Positions 52,680 through 61,460 of a DNA stretch of 64,000 bases are shown piece by piece (position 1 is the stretch's first letter; each line of letters begins with the position of its first letter). Where the stretch lies: positions 1-64,000 of the forward strand of contig JADNRY010000277.1 in the NCBI GenBank assembly GCA_015501585.1, written 5' to 3'. The notes under the pieces were generated by a model, which saw nothing but the letters and a program-made list of their open reading frames with translations, was not told the origin of the DNA and ran no database searches. Made by a program: the position numbers and the translations under genes. The stretch comes from Rhodocollybia butyracea. Lineage: Eukaryota; Basidiomycota; Agaricomycetes; Agaricales; Omphalotaceae.

Positions 52680-53516
52680 TGTTACGTTCATGCCTTTCCA
52701 TCATTATTCCGAGATGTTCCGACTCATTCCGAGACTCTCCGCGACTCCCTCACCTTCTCTCACGGTCTCTTACGGCTCCAATAGCTCCCACAACCTCTGG
52801 TGGCTCCAAAACTCCATTCTCTATTTTATACCTTTGGACTTCACAAATTCACTCCTACTTCGGCACTCACATTTCCGACGCCTTTATTGGCCATACCTTC
52901 GGCCCAATATATCGGCGGGCTCTTTCGGTACTCATTGCTTTCCCACGGCGGTCCGCAGTGCACCAATGTTCATCTCTTTTGTCTTTTCTACTCTATTGCT
53001 TATTGTTTTATCATTTGTATTGATTCCACCTCGTTCCGGCCTTGGCATTACCTCGGTCCGACTTTATTGTCTTTATTTAACAATTAGGTCACTTGTATTT
53101 AAGCTAGGTACTTTGTACTATTGTTCCTCAGCCAAAAATCACGAGTTACATGAGTAATCAAGCTATACCAGTTATTGCACACTTTTCCGAGCTTTCCTTA
53201 AGTCTTTCTTTGTTCCTTATTCTCGCTGTTCTGTCTGATACCGGCCGACTCGGCTCGGTCCCTACCTCGGACATACCTCGGACTATTCTCACGCCTATAC
53301 CTCGGTCCGATCTCGGCGATTCCTTGCACTTTACTTCCTCCCCTTCTGGGACAGCCTTGGTGGTGTGTTGGGGGTGTTGCTAATAGCTTCACCGAAGTCC
53401 CACTGTTTCCTTGGCCTTGTAGTCTATTCCGGATATCATTCCCACTATCCTGATCTTGCCTTTCGGCCCTACATCCGCTCTGCATCCATTCCCGCATAGG
53501 TTGCATGACCTTGTCA
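52680..53516. repeat. 837-bp solo LTR
   Basis: Starts TGTTACGTTCATGCC and ends GCATGACCTTGTCA, with the exact 5-bp duplication TCTAG on both sides (52675-52679, 53517-53521). The uninterrupted site is seen in gypsy copy 1 (AAATCTAGTTGCTTCC near 17875). It is rich in TTCCGA/CCTCGG words, with a TATTTTATACC box near 52818. It belongs to a family with no other member in the window, and is the product of LTR-LTR recombination. Confidence 0.85.
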
Positions 53517-53615
53517 TCTAGTCACTTCCTTAGAGGGGACGGTTTCTAGTAAGGGATTATTTGGCTCCAGAGTGAGGGTTCCTTAGTTGACTTCTTCACG
53601 AAGTTAGACAAGCCA

Positions 53616-53772
53616 CACTGCATGCAAATCACCATAAATTTTGTTGGAAATAGTAAAATTATGTTAAACTTGTATGAAACTTCATGCAATTTTAACATAA
53701 TCTTACTATCTGCACACAAGTTTAACATAATTTTACCACTTCCACAAAAAGTTATGCTGATTTGCAGCAGTG
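53616..53772. mobile_element. 157-bp CACTA-type MITE
   Basis: The two halves are inverted copies over about 58 bp: CACTGCATGCAAATCACCAT against CACTGCTGCAAATCAGCATA, continuing into GTAAAATTATGTTAAACTTG. The 3-bp duplication CCA flanks it, and the empty site GCCACTAAG is seen at 17980-17988 of gypsy copy 1. The CACTG end and 3-bp duplication fit the CACTA superfamily. Confidence 0.8.
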
Positions 53773-54474
53773 CCACTAAGAGTGTGGTACAAGTTCCTAG
53801 TGATTAAGTTCACTCACAATATTGTGGCTTGGCCCAGAGTTTGGTCAAGGACTTTACGGCGTCACAGCAGCTAGTGCCAGAGTTTGCCTAGGAGAATCTT
53901 AGTTTTGTTGTAGTGGTTTTGGTTTTGGTTAATTGATTTGGACATACACATCTGGTTCCCTCGTACACTTGTACACCCAACTAGGCTTCTCTTGAATTAG
54001 TTCTAAGAGTTGTCTAAGCTTAGTTACCCATGTTAGCGCTACAGTCTTAAACCTGGAGCAGTCGCGTGCAAGACTTTCCCTCGGGAATCTCTGACAACCC
54101 GCCCTCGCTCCCTTACATATCAATAGTCTGGTTAGGTGTGGTAGTGTTTTTGTTAGGTTGTTTATAGCACCTTTCGCATACCTACACGTAAATACCCAAA
54201 TAACGAGGAGCTGGGGTTGGAGTATGCAGAACTAAGAGCTCTTGGGGCTGAAGCCAGCATGGGGGTCGATGTAGATAATCTGGAGGCCAAAGCTGGGGTA
54301 GTTGTTGGCGTATATGTATTGGTTGACATAGCTACTCTGGAGGCCAAAGCTGGCGTGTATGGCGATGATAGACCTGACTGGGTAGATCTGGTGGAGCTTG
54401 AGGGTGTAAACATTTTTGCACTGTTGGGATGGAAGTTCATACTCCAGGTCAAACGCATGTGGACATGTTGGACA

Positions 54475-54826
54475 TCAGGATGGTCCAAGTTGAAGCCCAT
54501 GATGTTGGTAAGGTTGTGCTTCAGAGACCGCATCCAAGTACTTTTTGACAATAACTCTTCGGTCAGGCAGAGGGTACTTGCACATGATGAACTTGGTTGC
54601 CTGGCCGCATTCTCTGGTACCGCAAAGTCAAAGAACATTGTCAGTGCCGTATTGTCGCAGGCTTTGTCTATCTCACCTGCACCATGAAGTTGGCAAAGGT
54701 GTTCCCACATTTGCTGGCTCTCTCGCCGAGACTAATGGTTAAAGGGTGCTTGGTGGTGCCGTTTTGGGGGTCTCTGCACTGCTGGAACTCGTCAAGATCA
54801 AACTCCTGGATTTTCTTATGGGCCAT
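54475..54826 (-). pseudogene. coding remnant of unknown function
   Basis: From the ATG at 54826, MAHKKIQEFDLDEFQQCRDP and TISLGERASKCGNTFANFMV run to a GTGAGA donor at 54676. After a possible 63-bp intron, a plausible continuation is CGQATKFIMCKYPLPDRRVI and VKKYLDAVSEAQPYQHHGL, ending at a TGA at 54475. The two parts do not join exactly in phase, so the gene is either mis-spliced in my model or damaged. I do not recognise the family. The 54202-54474 stretch downstream contains short repeats of TGGAGGCCAAAGCTGG and no clear gene. Confidence 0.4.
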
Positions 54827-55194
54827 TGCAGTTATAAAAAAATACCCAGCAAGGCCTTGGCGCGCTCCGGAGTACTGGGGGCTAAAAGAGGAAGTGGCGT
54901 GCGTGCGGTGGGTTTGTCTTTGTAAACAGCGGTATAGGCCATTATGGTAGGTGCCATAAAACAGAATACTGTGCTGTACTTATAAGTTTATTCAGGAAAT
55001 TAATGGATAAGGTGAAGTTGAATTAAGATGCCAGAGCTGTGGAATGCACAGTCCGGCCTAGTCTGACCTTCTGTCTGAAACAAGGTCTGTGCTACCACCC
55101 TGATCATAATCAGATTTCTCAGATTAATGGGCAGGTAAGGAAAAACAAATATGTCTCAATATCCTGGCCCTGAGACTCCCTGAGATAGCCTGAG
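54827..55194. other. interval left of element B
   Basis: No gene or repeat recognised. It ends in the left target duplication of element B, ATGTTTCT (55195-55202). Confidence 0.45.
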
Positions 55195-55202
55195 ATGTTT
55201 CT

Positions 55203-58200
55203 CAGTTCAGTCACCCACATATTTGGTCTTATTAGTCTACACTTTTGTTACATTGACCTTACTAAAAAGACTCAAAAACCTAGGCAAAACCCAGGCAGCT
55301 AGGTCATGACCTGGGAATTAGGTCATGACCTAAAAAATTGATCATGACCTAGGTCAGGTTGGTCTTTTCCTGGGGTTGGTAGGTCATGGCCTGGGTGAGA
55401 TAGGATATGGCCTAGGTGGGGCAGGGCATGGTCTAGGTGAGGGAGGGCATGGTCTAGGTGGGGCAGGGCATGGTCTAGGTGAGGGAGGGTATGGTCTAGG
55501 AGGGGGAGATATAGTCTAAGAGGTGTAGGGTGAGAGTGGAGGATGGTGAGATACAGAATATAAACAAGAATGAAATATCATAGAATAATGACTTGAAATT
55601 TTTAGAAACATATTGGGATTTTTTACATATCTGTAGATTATGACAAGATTAAGCTAAGTCACAGTGCCCTGTTGTGGGTGGTCAGGGAAGCATGGGACTT
55701 ACCTGACCTAGCTGATTTAGGTCATGACCTGGGTGAACTAGGTCATGACCTACCTAGCCAAGGTCATGACCTACCTGACCTAGGTCATGACCTACCTGAC
55801 CTAGGTCATGACCTACCTAACCTGGGTCATGACCTACCTGACCTAGGTCATGACCCAGGCCAATTTAAAAATTACTAAATTAGGAAATTTTTCAATTTTT
55901 GCAGTGGACAAGGTCAAAGCTGATTTTATTACCAAATAAGGCAATTTTCAAACACCTTAACCGGTTTTATGTTTTTTTAATAAAGTTAGATATATTTGAA
56001 AATTTTTATAAATTACTATATTAGGCAATTTTATTTCAATAGACTTTTATTTCTTAATTAGGCAATTTCAAAACTTTTGCAGTGGATGAGGCCAAAGCTG
56101 TTTCCATTGCCTAATTGAGAAGTGACAAATTTGCAGTGGATGAGGTCAAAGCTGATTTCATTACTTATTTGAAAAATGACAAATCTTTTGCAGTGGATGA
56201 GGTCAAAGCTGATTTCACTACCTAATTAAGAAATGACAAAACTGAACACACAAACTATGTACACTCTTTCCCTAAGGACAATAGCTTGTGGTAAACATCC
56301 AGACCTTTTGTTTATACACAGAATAGGTTGCTCACCTAAAATGAAGCCAATCCTGTGGTGGGAAGGGGCTGGATTGCAAAATATTTTTTGGATAACCTTT
56401 GGTTGTAGTGGATGAGGCCAAAGCTGTATGCCCATAAAAGGAAATCAATGAAAAGCGTTGAGTCTAAAGATTGCTTGATATAACATGCAGATTGGCATGG
56501 ATAAGGGTGATCCTTTTCATCCCCTGATGTCCTGATATGTTGTCTACCCTTTCTGAGTTTCAGATATATTTAGATGGCCCCTGGGAGATCAGTCTTTATT
56601 GATCTTTGAACTTTCTCATCAAAAACCCTCATTTTTTCGAAATCAGAGGATAAGTATCAGAGTATCCAGGGCAGGGTGATAGGTACATTCAGACGATTCA
56701 GGAGTAGCTTATATTGTCCTGGGAGAGTGGGTAATAATTGATCTCTGTATATGTATGCATAAATTTGCTGTTTTGACCATCAAATCATTAATAGGGGCAG
56801 CTGTAGGCAAGGGATTGCAGAGAAACTCGAGGAATAGTGTACCAGGACCTGATATAGCATTTCTATAGCAAAATATTCTAACTATCTGAGGTTCAAGGTT
56901 TTTGACACAAGTATCAGACACTTAAGAACCCAGGACTACTGGTACATCAAGATAAGGGAAGGGGTTGTCAGGGAAAGGTTCTGATATCAATCTATGTGCT
57001 CCTAACATGCTATATGCCAAGCTAGACAGTCTACTCTTGCCTACAGCTCCCACTATTAATGATTTAACAGGCAAAAAAGCGAAATTTATGCCTAATTAGA
57101 CACATATCACTTATTACCCACTCCCCCAGCATAGTATAAGCTACTCCTGAGTCGTCTAAATGTACCTATTATACCAGGGTACAATGTCCTAGAAGCCTGT
57201 GGCCCACCCTGCCCTGGATGCTCTGATACTTATCCTCTAATTTCGAAAAAATGAGGGTTTTTGATGAGAAAGTTCAAAGATCAATAAAAGACTGATCTCC
57301 CAGGGGCCATCTAAATATATCTGAAACTCAGAAAGGGTAGACAACATATCAGGACATCAGGGGATGAAAAGGATCACCCTTATCCATGCCAATCTGCATG
57401 TTATATCAAGCAATCTTTAGACTCAACGCTTTTCATTGATTTCCTTTTATGGGCATACAGCTTTGGCCTCATCCACTACAACCAAAGGTTATCCAAAAAA
57501 TATTTTGCAATCCAGCCCCTTCCCACCACAGGATTGGCTTCATTTTAGGTGAGCAACCTATTCTGTGTATAAACAAAAGGTCTGGATGTTTACCACAAGC
57601 TATTGTCCTTAGGGAAAGAGTGTACATAGTTTGTGTGTTCAGTTTTGTCATTTCTTAATTAGGTAGTGAAATCAGCTTTGACCTCATCCACTGCAAAAGA
57701 TTTGTCATTTTTCAAATAAGTAATGAAATCAGCTTTGACCTCATCCACTGCAAATTTGTCACTTCTCAATTAGGCAATGGAAACAGCTTTGGCCTCATCC
57801 ACTGCAAAAGTTTTGAAATTGCCTAATTAAGAAATAAAAGTCTATTGAAATAAAATTGCCTAATATAGTAATTTATAAAAATTTTCAAATATATCTAACT
57901 TTATTAAAAAAAACATAAAACCGGTTAAGGTGTTTGAAAATTGCCTTATTTGGTAATAAAATCAGCTTTGACCTTGTCCACTGCAAAAATTGAAAAATTT
58001 CCTAATTTAGTAATTTTTAAATTGGCCTGGGTCATGACCTAGGCCAGGTAGGTCATGACCTAGGCCAGGTAGGTCATGACCTAGGCTAGGTAGGTCATGA
58101 CCTAAATCAGCTAGGTCAGGTAAGTCCCATGCTTCCCTGACCACCCACAACAGGGCACTGTGACTTAGCTTAATCTTGTCATAATCTACAGATATGTAAA

Positions 58201-58686
58201 AAATCCCAATATGTTTCTAAAAATTTCAAGTCATTATTCTATGATATTTCATTCTTGTTTATATTCTGTATCTCACCATCCTCCACTCTCACCCTACACC
58301 TCTTAGACTATATCTCCCCCTCCTAGACCATACCCTCCTCCTCCCAGACTATACCCTCCTCCTCCTTAGTAGACCATACCCTCCCTCACCTAGACCATGC
58401 CCTCCCTCACCTAGACCATGCCCTCCCTCACCTAGACCATGCCCTGCCCCACCTAGGCCATATCCTATCTCACCCCAGGCCATGACCTACCAACCCCAGG
58501 AAAAGACCAACCTGACCTAGGTCATGACCAATTTGTTAGGTCATGACCTAATTCCCAGGTCATGACCTAAATCCCAAGGTCATGACCTAGCTGCCTGGGT
58601 TTTGCCTAGGTTTTTGGGTCTTTTTAGTAAGGTCAATGTAACAAAAGTGTAGACTAATAAGACCAAATATGTGGTTGCCTGAAGTG
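55203..58686. mobile_element. element B: 3.5-kb near-complete palindrome, same family as A
   Basis: The left end is CAGTTCAGTCACCCACATAT and the right end, reverse complemented, is CACTTCAGGCAACCACATAT. The perfect 8-bp duplication ATGTTTCT lies at 55195-55202 and 58687-58694. The left arm (55203 to about 56720) is mirrored by the right arm (about 57125-58686), and the 400-bp centre is itself a smaller inverted repeat around 56900. The arms have the same block order as A: GGTCATGACC stretch, purine-rich repeats, 21-bp array, repeated GCAGTGGATGAGGTCAAAGC blocks. It has no gene. Shadow frames at 56226-56435 and 57449-57658 are identical in opposite senses. It shows what the family looks like without the minisatellite core. 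Confidence 0.9.
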
Positions 58687-58694
58687 ATGTTTCT

Positions 58695-59110
58695 CTTGTT
58701 CTCGTTTCGCATGCTAACCTGTCTCTACCCCACCGTCCTGATGCCCACCATTTTCTCACACCCCCTTGTCCTCACACCACCATGCCTTCATGCCAACCGT
58801 GTCCTCATGCCCAACCATGTCCTCATGCGCACAATGTCTTCATTTCAAAGCCAATCTGGCATCACGCCCACCTTCATTTTGAAGTTTCAAAGAACATCCT
58901 GTTGAACAATGAATCGTGGTGAGTTGCTCGAGTTCTAGACTTTTTTTTTTTTTTTTTTTGGTTGACCATTCTTTCTGTTTCAATATTTACAGGTCTGTCT
59001 CAATGCATATTCAGAAGTTGTGGTGAGTCATTTATATTTGAAAATTGTTTCATGAAACTGTTGTCTCCTTCAGATTAAGGGCTTACTTGTTTTGTTGTAC
59101 TATTACTTCA
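58695..59110. other. interval with CATGCC-type short repeats and a T-run
   Basis: 58720-58870 has repeated CCTCATGCCCACC-like words. A run of about 20 T at 58942-58961 could be the complement of a poly(A) tail of an old minus-strand retroposon, but nothing recognisable follows it. No gene seen. Confidence 0.4.
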
Positions 59111-59139
59111 AGGTTATCAGTCAGATTACTATTACTTTG

Positions 59140-59620
59140 GTACAGCTGTTTAAACTGGTTTAAATAGGGTATTATTCTATGACTTTGTTATTGCTCAGCA
59201 CTTAGTAGTTTCTTATTACTTCCACTACAGCTGTTTAAAACTGGTTAAACTGGTTTAAACCTCAAGCAGTGGTAGTACCTCATGGTTTAAACCAGTTTAA
59301 ACCATGCAGGAGTTGAAATTATTTGTGTCTCAGCATTGGTTTAAACTGGTTTAAACCTGATCAAACCAATATAACTGGTCCTGCTTCCAATGAATCACCA
59401 GTAATTCACTAGTTTAAAACCAGTTTAAACCAGTTTAACAGGCTATTCAACCACAAGTTTAACCACTGTGGAGCCAGTAATTGACCATTCTTGCTCTGGT
59501 TTAACTGGTTTAACTGGCTGTTTAAGCAGTCTTTAAGCAGTCTTTCTGCCACTGATTATGAGGCCTGGTTTAAACGGTTAAACCATTTTTTTAACGTGTT
59601 GACCTCTGGTTTAACAGAGC
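59140..59620. repeat. GTTTAAAC-rich dispersed palindromic repeat
   Basis: About 20 occurrences of the palindrome GTTTAAAC or close variants, mostly as CTGGTTTAAACTGGTTTAAA on either strand, spread over 480 bp with irregular spacing. There is no coding signal. Such clustered palindromes may be the subterminal motif array of a TIR element whose right end lies at about 59828. Confidence 0.75.
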
Positions 59621-59639
59621 TAATCTGGTTACTGACATT

Positions 59640-59828
59640 CTACCCCAAAAGGTCATGTTCTGCCCTGTCTGGTGTGTCCCTACCCATCCCAGAGCATCTA
59701 AAAAAATCATCCCAGGTCATGACCTGGGCCCCACCCAGGACATGCCCAGGATTCTGCTTCAAATTAGTCAGGTCAATGTAACAAAATTGTCATCTAAGTA
59801 GAGGGAAATATTGGTTGCCTGAAGTGAG
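59640..59828. mobile_element. diverged right end of an A/B-type element
   Basis: 59700-59828 carries, in the same order as the right ends of A and B, GGTCATGACC, GGTCAATGTAACAAAA and the terminal GGTTGCCTGAAGTG. The sequence between them is different. No matching left end was found upstream, so this may be a remnant. Confidence 0.55.
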
Positions 59829-60351
59829 GTTGACATATATACTCTGGTCAACTCCTGAAGTTAGGGCTTGAGTGGGCCTTATACCCAAGTTAACCTGAGG
59901 TTGGTCTATATACTCAAGTCAACTTAAGTATTTCAGACCTTTCCTGATGTTATACAGTACATGGATCTATGGTGCAAGTACTTGGGGCCTAAAAGGCTTC
60001 ACTTGTGACCTGCGCCAGACCCGTGGGAAACAAGTCAGAGATCTGCAAGGATTTTCACAAGCATACTTGTGAGTATACATCAGTCATATGGTATACTGTA
60101 CCAATTTGATCACTTCATAAACACGTGATGTAAGTGCCCAATTAAATCCAGAAAAAAATCACAAAATTCAGAAGAAAAATAATGCCGGGGTTTTTGGAAA
60201 ACGCGTGTGACCTATGAATTACAAAGTGATCAAAATGGTACAGTAGTAGTAACTAGAACCTGTACGTCAAGTACCTATTTACATCAATTCCATACTGTGT
60301 TATGAAGTGCTAGTAAATACATCCTGACACAGGTTTCCAGTTGCTCACTGG
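59829..60351. other. interval with no recognised feature
   Basis: AT-rich, frames closed, no repeat of note. GGTTGACATATATACTC near 59830 and GGTTGGTCTATATACTC near 59905 form a weak local direct repeat. Confidence 0.4.
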
Positions 60352-61025
60352 TAGACATGGGCATGAGTGCAGAGTCTTTAAAAGTATCCGAGTCAAGACT
60401 TGTACTCGAGTATCCATCAACGAGTCTTCCCACGCTTTTGATGAGTGCAGACTCGAGTCTGCACTCGAGTGTGAGTGCACCAGTTTGGGCCATGAAGGGG
60501 TCGTGAGTATCCGTGCCCAAATAGCACTCAAAACTCACCATTAATGAATTACAATTAAAAGTAATTTTTTGGACTTACCTTAGGCCAGAATTGAACCGTG
60601 AACCTCAGAAACAGATGCATCATGTAATATACATGAGGTGCCATAACCACTACACTAAGCAAACTTGAATACCAAGCAGTACACATGAGTGATATGGAGC
60701 GGCGCTTAAGGCGCTAATTTAAGCGCCACCGCATCGCCGTGAGCTGTACACAATAAAAATACTATTGTTTACCAGGATTTTAATACTATGACATGTCAAC
60801 TATTATTGTACTGTAGTAATAATAATCATTGTAAGCACTTACTATGTATAACTCTTGGAGTGCACTCAAGTACTCGAGTGTTTATTATATTCCCACGAGT
60901 GCTCGAGTGTTTATATGCATTAGTGACTCGAGTGCAGACTCGAGTGCGAGTCCTCACTTTTGGGGTGCGGATACTCTCCTCAAGAGTCTCGAGTGCACTC
61001 GAGTCTGCACTTGTGCCCATGTCTA
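60352..61025. mobile_element. 674-bp hAT-type MITE carrying a tRNA-like sequence
   Basis: Ends TAGACATGGGCATGAGTG and, reverse complemented, TAGACATGGGCACAAGTG. The inner TIR regions are full of ACTCGAGT-type words (GAGTGCAGACTCGAGT) in mirrored order. Flanks GCTCACTG (60343-60350) and GCTCACAG (61026-61033) agree at 7 of 8 positions with a one-base offset on the left. It has no protein-coding capacity. Confidence 0.75.
60580..60665 (-). tRNA. tRNA-like sequence inside the MITE, probably a pseudogene
   Basis: The minus strand has an A-box-like TAGTGTAGTGG followed by TTATGGCAC. A possible anticodon stem CCTCA/TGAGG flanks a 26-nt loop that would need an intron, and about 55 nt downstream is a B-box-like GGTTCAATTC. 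The acceptor and T stems pair poorly, and no anticodon can be named. I infer a degenerate tRNA or tRNA-derived promoter captured in the element. Confidence 0.4.
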
Positions 61026-61460
61026 GCTCACAGCAATTGAGCTGTCTACAATCAAATGCCTGTGTGCCTGGTATAAGACCTGGACTCGTGTCCATCTTTA
61101 ACCGAGAGTGGGTTTAGAACTCTATATCTGCACTGTGTGCACGGCCCTGATAAGTATGCAAGGACTATTCACATGATACTCAGAGCAATGATATTAAATA
61201 ATCTTTATAGATTCTAACAAAAAAAACTTGGGTTTTTGATTATCAAACTACATAGATTGATTTCCAAACTTTACATCCATTCTTGGGTATCCCCATGACC
61301 TGACACCGTTGTAAGTGCTCGTATAGATATCAATGGTGTAAGTAGGAAATTTCTTCCAACAGATTCATAATCCTAATTTGAGCATACTCTCAGATCTACA
61401 CACTCCTGCCATGCCATTCCACTGACAAACTGAGTGAAATCCAGTTTAGTTGTTCCATGT
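61026..61460. other. 3' flank of the NWD gene
   Basis: No gene. Presumed 3' UTR and terminator region of the minus-strand gene that ends at 61461. Confidence 0.5.

Larger units (their letters stand above)
52365..54201 (+). mobile_element. gypsy copy 2: pol tail joined to R-U5 and leader
   Basis: 52365-52489 matches gypsy copy 1 24222-24349 (end of integrase and acidic tail). At 52490 it jumps to sequence matching 17689 onward, i.e. LTR from the predicted transcription start through U5 and into the leader (to 18474), where it stops at 54201. Two further insertions split it: a solo LTR (52680-53516) and a 157-bp MITE (53616-53772). About 45 bp present in copy 1 near 18095-18140 is missing. The order pol end then R-U5-leader is permuted relative to a normal element. 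Confidence 0.8.

Noticed and set aside
58957..59828. GGTTGAC at 58957 and at 59830 as a target duplication for an A/B-type element
   Set aside because: Seven of eight bases agree, but the sequence after 58963 does not resemble the family's left end.
60580..60665. A functional tRNA-Met or tRNA-Val gene
   Set aside because: The acceptor and T stems do not pair properly and no anticodon loop of normal size can be drawn; only a tRNA-like call is kept.
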